From the NCBI GenBank assembly GCA_027563935.2, contig CM050446.2, positions 31,561,501 to 31,625,500 of the forward strand: a stretch of 64,000 bases of DNA, read 5' to 3'. Shown piece by piece: positions 48,055 to 58,795 of this stretch. A model generated the notes under the pieces. The model saw only the letters and a program-made list of their open reading frames with translations, did not search any database and was not told the origin of the DNA. Each line of letters starts with the position of its first letter. Within the stretch, counting starts at the first letter, position 1. Both the position numbers and the translations under genes were made by a program. Source of the DNA: Costus lasius (taxonomy: Eukaryota > Streptophyta > Magnoliopsida > Zingiberales > Costaceae).

Positions 48055-49714
48055 TGTTGTGTCTGCAAGTGCACGGATACTTCGAAGTAATAAAAAATAT
48101 CGAACCACAGGGACCTACGTGTTAAGTACCAAATAGTTGTTTTCTCACTAGCTAAGCAAATCGAATATGATGCAAGTAAACGATAGGAAAGTGCATAAAA
48201 TATCTAAGAGAGAAACTAGGACTAGGGTTTCATCCACCTTAATTTCCATGACTAGATATGAATAGATGTTCATCAATCAAATTTTATTATGATAAAGACA
48301 TAATTTACTTCATAAAGAAATCATCTCGCTCTCGCGCAGACAATTTATAAAGAACTAATCCTCACTCTCGTGCAGGATTTATTCAATGTTAAATAAAAGT
48401 AAATCATTAACAAAGAACTCAAGGATCACTCTCGTGCATCTGAATTCTAAGTCAATCATCTCAAGGAAAACTATATACTTTCATACTATAGCTTTCACAG
48501 GTTCTACTTAAGGTTCTCCAACAATCCGATACTCAATCTCTTGCAATATCATCATGTTTATTTCAATAACTCAATCCTAGATTTAGATTATCAACATGGC
48601 AATATACTTCTAAAATCGAGAAATAAGAACTAACCTAATTTCTTACGATGAGTTCATAACATTCAATTTTAGGGTTCCAAGTTTTCATAAATCACCTCTC
48701 GGTCCATATCGCAAAAACTCTAAAACATGCAGATAATATGAATCTATGGAGAATTAAAGGCAATCATCACAGAAGCAGAATTATCATAGCAAAAATATCA
48801 TGACGAAATAAGGATTATCTAATCATAAGAAATTAAGGTGATTACACCCCCATGTCTCAAAAGATGTCTAAGCTAGCATGGAAGAAGAATTATAATAAAC
48901 CATAGTTCATATTGATAAGAAATCGAAGAGAAAGGGGAAAAACACTTTACACAGGGCTGTAATTCCGTAATTTTGCTCCAAAATCACGATGAACAGTGCA
49001 GGCGACCCTTCTTTCATTGATTTCTCCAACGATCGATCTCCATTCGCTCTGAAACTTCTGGGGTATCGTCTCCTCCTCTAGGCGAAGCTTTCTTGTAAAT
49101 TTTGCGGCCTGAGGTGGACTCTACGTCTCTCGGCGTGAGGCCATACCCTAAGGACGCCTTCCTTGATTTCTCTTTGGATAGTGGATAAAAATTAGGGCTT
49201 TCACTCTCTCCATCTTCTCCTCATTGAGAAAAGTTTATAGCTTCTTTCGGATCTCAATTTGGTGGTCTATAGCTCGAGAAATCATCTTCGCAAGAAATCC
49301 GCGGAAGAATCGGGCAACCTGGGTTGAAATTACGGTACCATAATTTTCATTACGGTAGTGTCATACTTTCTTTCTGTATATTTTTGGGTGGAAATTATGG
49401 TAGTGTAATATTTATTACGGCACTGCCGTAATTTTGCTTCTGTGCTTTCTGGGGCAGAAATTACGGTACCATGATTTTTATTACACCTAGGGATGTAATT
49501 TTTCAAACTTGCTCCGATTTGCATGAAAATTGACGGGTAACTTCGTCTCGACGTTTGGAATCCATTGGTGTGCTCAAATCTTTCAAAATCCATCAAAATA
49601 TGACACTTTTTACCTAAAAAACAAATAAGGCTTAAAAACAAGCAAAAGCGCATAAATATGACACAAAAGACCAATAAAATGACACAAAATATACTATGAA
49701 TTTTGGTGTTATCA
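48055..49714 (-). mobile_element. Solo LTR (Athila-like) with 5-bp TSD ATTAG
   Basis: A 1660-bp LTR starting on minus TGATAACACCAAAATTCATAG and ending TGCAGACACAACA, flanked by ATTAG at 48050-48054 and 49715-49719. It is a sister family of the composite's LTRs: the U5 block GTGGTTCGATATTTTTTATTACTTCGAAG is shared in diverged form, as are the ATTACGGCACTGCCGTAAT palindromes at about 49330-49500. It inserted one codon after the copia protease motif DSGA. Confidence 0.9.
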
Positions 49715-50392
49715 ATTAGCTCCAGAGTCAAGCCACCACTCAGAATCATGGTGGACTAAATTGACAGTGTGAGTGAAGGAAACTGACCTGATAGTGCTTG
49801 TGGAAGGTTCACCCTCAACTATATTGACTTGAGGTTTATGTTAGAATCCTTTTTCTTGGTTTGAACCTTCTCAGTCTTGCGGAAGAAGCAGTTGGATGCT
49901 AGATGATTATCTTTTTCGTACACAAAGAAAAATTGGTCATCCTTCAATTTCTTATTCCCTTTAAAATTAGGTTTGTAGTTTTGGTGTTATTTTTACCATT
50001 GGTGTTCCTAGGTTTTAAGTTTTTACTCCTAGGATTAAACCTTTTGTTATTAGGTTTAAAGGAGTTGTTTTGATTTGGCTTAGACCTTTCAGTTATGTTT
50101 ATTCTTGGATTAGGAGCATCATTATTTGATTCTCTTTGTCTGTATTGATCTTCAACTCTTATAGCTTGGATTACTGAACTAAGAGTTTGAGGATTTTGGG
50201 ATCTCCTAATATCTTGTCCAAATTTGGACCAAGAGGGGGGAAGCTTATCTAGAAGACAGAAGATTTGGAAAGATTCACTAAAAGTGGTTCCTCCTCCATG
50301 GATTTCATGAATGATGTTTTGGAAAACATGAATATGGTCATTTATAGGAACATTGATGCAGCTACTAGTGGGAGGAGGGTCCTTAAAGCCGT
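49715..50392 (-). pseudogene. Copia gag C-terminal half and protease active site
   Basis: On minus: NIIHEIHGGGTTFSES, LDKLPPSWSKFGQDI and VIQAIRVEDQYRQRESNN (UBN2/gag domain), a basic asparagine-rich stretch, a decayed zinc knuckle (YEKDNHLASNC; the first Cys pair is lost) and, at the lower end, SEWWLDSGAN with the retropepsin DSGA motif. Confidence 0.8.
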
Positions 50393-52095
50393 ACTCTAAG
50401 GGATTACACGATACACGCGAAAACGGGAGAGGGTCTTTAGACGAGGGAAGTGAAAAGCGTTCGAAAAATAGTAGGAAAACACGAAGAAATCAGCGTCGAG
50501 TTCGATCGGGGCAACACGAATGCGAGAAGGAATCAACGACACTCAACTACTAAAAATACATCACTAACCTCTTAGCATTTAGTGCGCTCTCTAAGCAAAT
50601 TTTAAGCTCAGCACGTCGCAATGGGGATAGCGGATTCACAGCGTACAACTCGTGCGCCTATGCGCCTGAAAAAACCAAAAATAAGGAACAACCACGCCTC
50701 CGCCGTGCGGATACTCGTGGAAAAGAGGAAAATTACAGCGGAAAAGAACACGAGGGAGTGGAAAATAGGCGAACCTGACCCACCGGAGGCGGTGGGATTT
50801 ACTTCTTATAATGCTGGAAATGGACCTTCGAGTCGAGGCACCGACCACGACTCTACACGCCTCGAAGCCGAGGCAAGACGCTTACAATCTTGGAATCGAG
50901 GCACTCTCCTGGATCTCCACAAGTTGGAGTACTCTACCACTCTAGAGAACTGAGAATGAAGCTAGCCCACCCCTTCTCTTTTATAGGATAAGAGAGGGGA
51001 ACAAGACAAGGGCTGAATTCCTACCAACTACCTACTTTTGCAGCCCAAAAGTAGTCAAGACTGCTACATAAGGACAAAAACTGCTACAAGAGACAAAAGA
51101 GTAACAAACTTCTAGCAACTAAAGTGGACTGGCGCAGGTCCTTTGATTCCTGCTGGTATGAGGTGGCTGCGAAGGTAGTTAGACGCGTTCGGAGCATACC
51201 ACGACGAAGCAGCAGAATTTGGACGTCGTAGGCTGAGTCACCGCCATCGTGGCACGCTCTTGGGCCGTGTTGACATGATTGCGGTGTCCTTCCGGAGTTG
51301 GGTCGCTTGGGGGCTGGTCTGTGGCACCTTTGGGCTGGATCATTTCGGTGTGGATTGCAAGTGGGCTAACAACACCTACGAAATGATCCGGCGGATGGGA
51401 TGTGCGTTGGGATCGCCGAATAATCACTTTGTTGGGCTCCTTTGGATCCTTCTCAGAGGGATAAATATAGTGGGGAGGGTTGTGCACGTCAAAACGGGGT
51501 CGTTGGGGCAAATCGGCGGTTTCAGGATTTCCACGGGTCACCCCATGATCAGTTCCACACCCCGTGACTTTTTCGCCATAGTCCACAGAAACTTCCTCGG
51601 GGTGTGACCTCGACCGTGGAACATTCTGTGCATATTTTACTTTCTCCACAGAAACTTCCTCTGGGTGTGACTTCGGTCGCTGGGTCGACCGTGGAACATT
51701 CTGTGCATACTTGACTGTTTCGCCAGAATCCGCAGAAACTTCCTCGGGTGTGACTTCGGTCGCTGGGTCGACCGTGGAACATTCTGTGACACCCGAATTT
51801 GTAGAAACTTTCTTGGGCCGTGGTTTAGGCCGCTTGGTACCCTGCGGAACGTTCTGTATAGATCGGAATATGTGGCCTGGAATGCCGCTGCAGAAGCCAC
51901 GGGCAGCGATCTCGGTCGCTAGGTCGGCCGCGGAACACTTTGTGATGCCAGAACTCACAGAAAATTTGTGGGGCGCCTCCTGGGGCAAGTTTTCCCCTTC
52001 TTCTATATCGTATGCTCCTGCATCAAACATGGTCTACCATTGTAAGGGCATTGAAGTCAGAAGCTGTAAATTTAACTGCACCTTCAAAATCTTAA
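50393..52095 (-). mobile_element. Insertion in copia gag with repeat-bearing ORF
   Basis: It separates two halves of the copia gag. On minus it holds an open frame of 283 codons (52030-51179) with FDAGAYDIEEGENLPQEAP, about four copies of a QNVPRSTQRPKSHPEEVSV-like repeat, and RRSQRTSHPPDHFVG, which resembles the linker between integrase and reverse transcriptase of copia elements. Below it (51170-50393) is a more GC-rich non-coding part with a TATA box on minus (CCTATAAAAGAG, about 50979-50990), suggesting a 3' LTR. No clear TSD found, so it may be a fragment. Confidence 0.5.
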
Positions 52096-52377
52096 ATAGG
52101 TTTCTTCAAGAGCTTGCCAAACCTCTTTGACAGTTTTAAAATTCCTATAAGTTTCATAAAGATTGTTATTAAGGCTAGATAGGATATGAAACCTACAGTG
52201 ATATTCAATTTCCTCAGGTGATTTGGAAGAAGTAGATGGGGTATAAGGAGGTGTCTTTCCTAATGCAGTTATAAGACCCTGAGAAATAAGTCAAACTTCT
52301 ATTTGCTCTTGCTATCGAGCAAAATCTTGTCCATTAAATTTTTCAAGTTTAAAGAGATCTTCAAAAGCCATTTTCAT
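52096..52377 (-). pseudogene. Copia gag N-terminus
   Basis: Starts MKMAFEDLFKLEKFNGQDFAR, as is typical of copia gag, and continues with LKTPPYTPSTS-like, EEIEYHCRFHILSSLNN and KEVWQALEETYL. Stops interrupt it at about 52312 and 52290. Confidence 0.75.
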
Positions 52378-53339
52378 TTTAAAGGGAATAAGAATATTAT
52401 TTATCTGGATAAATAATTTTTCTAATATGAGAATTATTGTTGAAATAATTAGTTTACATGTTACGGCAAAATGTTTCAACATAACTAGAATCATAAGAAA
52501 TGCAGTAAATAAAAATTTACGCATGCTATTCTACTTTCAAAAGAACAAGTTATAACTATAATAAAATATGATACTAGTAGATCAAAAATTTAGAAGAGCA
52601 CAGAAATAAAATTTATAGCATGTAATTCTAAAATAATTTAATTTTTAGAAAGTATATTTATCCTTTTTTTTAATTTGATTTATGTTTTTTTTCTCACAGC
52701 CGATGTAATTCACGGCTAAAAATTTGATTTTTTTTTTAAAAAAACAAACAAAGAAAAACAAAACAGTGGCAACGGCTAAGCGCGTCGGCGGACACGTTGA
52801 CGTCACCCACGCGTGCTGACATCACTAGTGTGCTGAAAGCATTGAGAAGTAGCAGAAGCGGATCCGAGCGTTTGCGACGTGGATCCAGGCGCGGAAGGAA
52901 TGGGCGAGCGTAGTGGATTCGGGCGAGCAAGCGAGCGGATGGGCCGATGCCCTGCTCGCGTCGAGCGATCAAAATCGCCGCGGCGAAAACCCTACCGCTG
53001 CCTCTTCAAAACCAGTCACCGCCGCTCGTGTCGCATATTTGACGACGTCCGGATGTCGGCTAGGGCTAGCCGGGCTAAGAGAGATCGCCACGGAGATCGC
53101 CACGGAGGAGTCACAATCTGGCGCAGCCGAAGCTTCGCGAAGGAGAAAACCTTCGTCCTCTGCAGCTTGTGACGGCGATCTCCGTAGCCAAATCCCTACT
53201 GTCAATGTGGACACGCTGACGACGAGAGAATCAACGATCGACGGCGAAGAGAGTGACGGGCGACGACGAAAATCTGGGTTTAAAAAACCCTAATTTCTCA
53301 GTCGCTAATGGAGGCAACGACAGCAAAATAGGTTTTTGA
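52378..53339 (-). other. Copia 5' leader with GC-rich block
   Basis: 52378-52750 is AT-rich. 52755-53300 is strikingly GC-rich with CGGCGATCTCC-type phrases and a direct GAGATCGCCACG repeat at about 53083. Open frames on both strands are low-complexity (Arg/Ser/Ala) and unlike known proteins. It most likely belongs to the element's 5' leader. Confidence 0.5.
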
Positions 53340-54052
53340 TTTTTTTTTTTTTTTAAACAGTACGAGAGAAAAATTCATAATGCTACAGATTTTAAAACTT
53401 AATGCAATATCTTATAAATCAACACTATGAAAAGTACAAGTTAATAGAAACAACAGAGATTGAGAGAGATTCAACGTAATGCAAAATTAATTTTAACACA
53501 ATAAAATTAAACAGATGCGTTGATTAAAGAAATAATTTAATCTAGACTAGCAAATATTCACCTAAGATTGTTAGCACGAGTGTAGATTAAAATATTTCTA
53601 TTTAATCAACAAAATAACAAAGTAAAAATAAGAAAGAAAGAACCTAGAGACGCGGAGAATCCTGCTGACCTTATGTGAATATTTGGGCTCTCGTGTGAGC
53701 TTAATCCAAACAGAACACCCAGAATACAACTAGTATCCTTCTCCTACGGGTCATGACCATGGAGAAGTTGATCAACTACCTTTGGACTTTGCGCAGCAAA
53801 AGCAGAAAGAAGGCTCTGGGGATCTTGCAAATGTTATCAGCTATGCAATTTCTGTTGTGTCTATACCAAGAGGTCACACGCCAATTTATAGGTTAAACCC
53901 CTATGGTTAGAACCGTTGGATTAAATCCGACGGCTACCACAAATGTGCTACTAATAGCATTTCTAAAATTAAAATAGCAAATGAAATAAATAAAATATAA
54001 ATCATGTAAAAATAGAAAAAATAAAAATGAAAAGTTTTAATTTTTAAAATCC
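53340..54052 (-). mobile_element. Copia 5' LTR
   Basis: 53625-54052 matches the 3' LTR. The TATA box CCTATAAATTGG is at about 53889-53900 on minus. The outer end reads ATCCCAAC and then joins the 110-bp repeat, so the last base of the TGTTGGG terminus is lost. The inner boundary (U5/PBS) could not be placed precisely. Confidence 0.7.
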
Positions 54053-54168
54053 CAACCGATCAATTTTTTTTAGAGTTAGATAGATTAAATTTAATTGATA
54101 TCGATGGCTAGAGTCTTGCTAAATATCTATCTTAATGATCCAACAAAATCAATCTAGCCCAATGAAAA
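54053..54168. repeat. ~110-bp direct repeat, right copy
   Basis: Same sequence and orientation as 42173-42281, abutting the outer end of the copia 5' LTR. Confidence 0.8.
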
Positions 54169-54529
54169 TTGATTCAGCATGAATTCGATTAACAAAAACA
54201 GCTTGTATTGAACCAAATTACTGGCTCGATCTATTTTAACTTAACTCACTGCAAATGAGATTAAGAGCTATACCTACACCCAATCGGAGTTCCAATTCAA
54301 CCAATTTTTCTACCATCGAGGGTGGTTCTATTTATAAATTTGATTTTGGTTTGAATCTAGAGTCCTTTGCTCAAATTCAAATCCAAGCCCGTTTTCAATG
54401 TCATGCAACCAGATTTCTTACAATAACAAGACAATCCAAATTATGTATAATTTGGATTTGAATTTAATCCTAGATTTAATCTAAGGTAAAATTTCAAACT
54501 CAACTTCAAATTAGATCTGAATAATGATC
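54169..54529. other. Intergenic DNA, no gene seen
   Basis: AT-rich with phrases such as CAAATTCAAATCCAA; no coding segment recognised. Confidence 0.4.
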
Positions 54530-54955
54530 TAATTTGGGTTCGGATACCCGATTAGCTAAACGAGACAGGTTTGAGTTTATGGATATGGGTACCCGGTACT
54601 CGATACCCTATTGCAGTAAAAAAAATATAAATATAAATATATATATATATTTATTATTAGAATACAAATAATAATAAAATAACTACTATATAAATATTTA
54701 TTACTATTAAAAATATAATAATAATAATAATAATAATAAATATATTATATAAATATATTTAATTTTTATTTTAATTTTAAAATATATTTTATAAAATAAA
54801 ATATTAAATAATTTATTTTTTATTTAATTGGGTACCACGGGTACCTATTTAAATACTCGACCCGGGTTTGGGTAGCAGGTTTGGGAATCAGGTCGGGTTC
54901 GGGTTTAGCGTGAAAACACGGGTACCCGACTCGTTACCACCCCTATCAAAACATC
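54530..54955. mobile_element. GGTACCCG-rich MITE-like element
   Basis: Both ends carry GGGTACCCG-type palindromes (GGATACCCGATTAG, GGGTACCCGGTACTCG on the left; GGGTACCACGGGTACC and CGGGTACCCGACTCGTTACCACCCCTA on the right) around an (AAT)n-rich core. The right terminus, on minus TAGGGGTGGTAACGAGTCGGG, resembles the hAT-like start at 21433. Confidence 0.55.
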
Positions 54956-56422
54956 CACATGCACTCACACATATAGATACCAATATACGGGGAGTCCTCT
55001 ATCACTATCTATCTACACCTGATCTACCCACAACGGACCCACACCAGGACCTGAAATAAAACACATAAGTAGGGGTTGTTAGCTAGAAGGGCTAAGTCTG
55101 GATTAAGTATACGGTGCATCAATACTAATGAAAATCGTGTCATATATACATACAACGTAACCTAACAAGGTGCACCAAACATGTACTTTGTAAACCATAC
55201 ACAAATACCATAAATATACATCATCACACAAAACAATATAGAGCTAAGGGCAACTCTTCCCCAATGCCAGATTGCATACTGGAAATGATTGCTCGTCAAT
55301 AGTCCAGGTACTGCGTCTAGTACCCAATCATATCCATGTAATAATAACACAACTGTATGCAGATAATAATATAGTCTACGAGTTCATCCTCCATAGCACT
55401 ATATGGATCCGACCCCAAAATACGTATGACTGGCACTCCACCGCCTTTAGTACGACCGAAATAACCAATATACTGTGCTAGAGAGCACACATGTAATGTG
55501 AACAAGCATGAAATCCTAATCATCCAGGATAAGAACATATTATGCAACAAAATACAAATAATCATTTATAACCATGCTCAATGGAATAACAATCCAATGG
55601 AAAGGATAACAAGAGAGTAAATTAGTAAGGTGTCCCTAACTAAGGGGTAACGCCCAACCGTAGGATGCCTCCTAACCAAGTGGTAGACACCTTGATCAAT
55701 GTATAGAAAAAGATCCCTACTTGCCACTGTAGGTCTGACTAATCCCGATCCCGTATGTCCGAGTTTACAGTCTTTATTGTGGGATACAGTTTAACAATTA
55801 TTACTTGTCTGTTCGAGTCTATATATTTATACTTACTTTTATTTATCTATTTCTTATTTACTTTCTTATTTTTTAATACTTTTATGGATCTGTTATGATT
55901 GTCCATGCAGTTCGGTCCTCTATAACGTATTACTAGTTATTATAGCATCCTAAGTAGGTATTTGCCTAAATAGTTTGTTACGCTACCACATGAAGGGTTT
56001 CTTACAAAACTATGTACAAAGTGGGTTAGACACTAACCTTCTCCACAACACGTGTGGACACACCACCTGTCGGGTCGAATGGACGTTGCCAAAAAGTTCA
56101 CTGGAAGTTCACCGTAATTGTACAATGTCTCTATCACCGGCGACCACCCCTTCTAACAAAACTTTGCTGCGTCACGAAGTTCGTTAGAGTAGAAAAAGGT
56201 GTTAATGGACCTCACTGGCGCTTTGCTAGAGTTGTGTCGAAAGCTGCCAAAACCTCATCGGAACAGACTGAAAGTGGCAAAGAACCACTAGCAATTCATC
56301 TCCAACCTCACTAGAGCACATAGGCAAGTGCCGGAGGTGTTGGGAGAGAAAACGATGTCACCGGAGTTAGGGTTCAATGTGCCCACATCCAGCCACGTCT
56401 CGCTAGCTGATGCCTTGAATTT
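54956..56422. other. Intergenic DNA, no gene seen
   Basis: No recognisable coding segment on either strand. Short open frames near 55975-56510 lack codon structure or domains. Confidence 0.4.
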
Positions 56423-58169
56423 TGATAGTATTTTTAGATATCATTTTATCCCAAAACAAGACATATTCTGTTATTTTCATAGCATAATCAGACTTATTTA
56501 CTTGCTTTGTTGAGAATATTTACCTTTTCTTATCTTCATGCAATTTAAGTAAAATCACTCATTTCTAGAGCCTATTTAATGATTTTGATACCACTGAGTG
56601 ATTCAGAATGAAAACTGAGTCAGCACAATGAATTTGAAGTCAAATAGAGCTTTTTATATCTGTCATGGCCAGCCCCTGATGAGCTTCACGACCATAATAA
56701 ATACTTCAACAACAACTTTTTCATAGCCAGATCATGATTATAAAGCACAATGAATTTGAAGTCAAATAGAGCTTTTTATATCTGTCATGGCCAGCCCCTG
56801 ATGAGCTTCACGACCATAATAAATACTTCAACAACAACTTTTTCATAGCCAGATCATGATTATCATCACACCCATGATTATTTTGGATAGAATTTGGATG
56901 AAACTTCTACCAAGATGATCATGGGCTGACCGTGATCAACTTCATGCCCATGATCAATATGTCCAAAATTCAAAGAAGACTTCACAGCCTAGCCGTGATC
57001 TGATTCACCCCCGTGAAGTGAAGACTTGCTTTCATCCGATGACTTCATGGCTTGACCGTAACCCCCATCATACCATTATTATTCGATAAAACTCATAGAA
57101 GACTTCATGGCTGACCCTTGAAGTCATTCACGGCTAACCCATGAAGTTGTTCACGGCAGTGATAATCTGCACCGATCACGATTCCTCATATTTCTAGGGC
57201 GAATCCAAATGGATTTTTGCCTGATTTGAGTTGGAATGCGATGTGATGACCATGAGGGAACAAAAGAGAAGAGGAAGAACCATCAAAAGGAGTTTTTCAA
57301 GGTGGAAAATGGTGAGGAGGCGAGGAACAACGACAAAGGCAGTGAACAAACAGAGCAGATGCTTTTCAAGTGAAATCTGCAGATGAAACTCCACCAATCG
57401 GCGGATCTAGTTTGTACTTTCCATTTGGAACAATCTTCCTACTATTTGTCTTCCCTTTTGGACAATTATTGGAGGATTTGTGTTGAATTGCCATTTAAGT
57501 CTACTTAAGCCCTAAATTTAGGATTTTGGGTGTAATTTCATGTTCAAATCTTATATCATTTCTTAAATCTGTCTATGTAATGAATCTATCTTATTTATTC
57601 GATCTTAACTAAGTTGTTTATTTGTAATTGCTTTGGCCAAGTTCTTACAAATTTCAAACGTCATGAGAAGTACCAAAAGGTGAAACACGACATTGGATCT
57701 GCCTAATTGGACACGCTAAGTTCTATCACAAAAGTAGATAGAACTCATGTGAGGACATAATTTATCCTTATGTTTATTGGATTAACTTAGATTGGTTCAC
57801 CACGAAAGTTGGAAGTCGATCTAGGTTGGTACTGGGTTATACAGCTGCAAGGGGATAATCCATACTTTTGGATAAGTTCTTAATCTTATAGATGATTTAC
57901 ACTATTGCTTTAAGTTCGAATCTTAATCTAGCAAGAAATGAGCCCAAGATCCAGAATCTACTCATATTTGCATAGATCTTGTGATTCATGTTTGATGACC
58001 AAAATCAACCAATTTGCTTAGCTTTGTTAAGATTATCTTGCCTCCAGACCTCACTTGGTTTATCTAGCTATCGATTATACGATTGATTGATACTTGCAAC
58101 TCATCCCTATGGGAACGATAATCTTGTACTGCATTAGTAAGTCATGCGCTTGTGGATTGTTGCTTAACA
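56423..58169 (+). mobile_element. Athila-like LTR of a truncated element
   Basis: Starts TGATAGTATTTTTAGATATC and ends TGGATTGTTGCTTAACA, followed by a decayed PBS. CACGGC/TTCACGG motifs fill about 56685-57180, and a 122-bp tandem duplication (units starting GCACAATGAATTTGAAG at 56623 and 56745) lies inside them. The U5 end shows GGGAACGATAATCTTGTACTGC, in keeping with the LTR at 58796. Confidence 0.7.
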
Positions 58170-58175
58170 CATTTT

Positions 58176-58193
58176 TGGTGTCATTGCTGGGGA
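58176..58193 (+). promoter_or_regulatory. Decayed tRNA-Asp primer-binding site
   Basis: TGGTGTCATTGCTGGGGA against the tRNA-Asp complement TGGCGCCGTTGCCGGGGA; all four differences are C-to-T or G-to-A transitions. Confidence 0.7.
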
Positions 58194-58369
58194 TGACGGT
58201 CAATACCAGATTGATCTCGTTATTGATAGACTAGATTTTGCATACTTTGTTCTCATTTTTTTTTTGCTTTCGTTAGGTGCTTTATATATATATATATATA
58301 GCTGTTGTAACTCTACTTATTGTTTAGACTTCTTAAAATCCTTGCTAATCTTGTTTATGCATTGAAGTC

Positions 58370-58520
58370 TTAGATCATGTGACCTTTACGACATCGACCT
58401 GGAAATAGAGCAAACTTTCAAGAGAAGACGTCGGCTCAAGGAGTTAAAGAACAAGGAAAGCTCGACTACTACTGAACCTCTACCCCTTCACATGGAGAAT
58501 AACAAGAACAGGATATTTTG
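58370..58520 (+). pseudogene. Athila gag N-terminal remnant
   Basis: RSCDLYDIDLEIEQTF followed by KRRRRLKELKNKE corresponds to the first 40 residues of the gag at 60420 (DPEIERTFQTRRKQN). It ends in a stop at about 58519 and the sequence then leaves the family. Confidence 0.65.
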
Positions 58521-58795
58521 ATGAATGAGTTGATACATTTTATTAATGGGCTTTATATAGTTGATGGAGTATTATAAATTTATTAAATGATTATAATTAT
58601 ATAGGATATTTTGTTTATACAATTTTACGTTCCTAATAAATTGTCCCTTCCAAGGGATGTTTTGTTAGCTTGGCTAGCATCCTATCGGGTTAGTCTCAAG
58701 TTGGGCTGGGAGTTTGCTAGTGGCTCTTGAGGAAGTGCTTGTTTGATAAACTAATTGGATTTCTAACATTTTATTGTGGGTGATGCATTGCATTT
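58521..58795. other. Unassigned 275 bp between two Athila-like elements
   Basis: AT-rich start, then a mixed stretch (TGGCTAGCATCCTATCGGG). No coding or repeat signature recognised; probably the flank in which the second element inserted, or debris of the first. Confidence 0.4.

Larger units (their letters stand above)
42306..54052 (-). mobile_element. Degraded Ty1/copia element with nested insertions
   Basis: On minus: 5' LTR about 53340-54052, leader, gag, protease, integrase, reverse transcriptase/RNase H, then PPT and 3' LTR 42738-42306. The domain order PR-IN-RT-RH is that of copia. Three insertions interrupt it: about 50393-52095, 48055-49714 and 45829-47542. Removing their lengths leaves about 6.7 kb. 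Multiple stops and frameshifts show it is dead. No tRNA-iMet PBS could be recognised. Confidence 0.85.

Noticed and set aside
52879..53293. Arg/Ala-rich frames in the GC-rich block
   Set aside because: Both strands are open because of composition; no conserved segment, and the position fits a retrotransposon leader.
56054..56513. Small overlapping plus-strand frames
   Set aside because: No conserved features, and they run into the LTR start at 56423.
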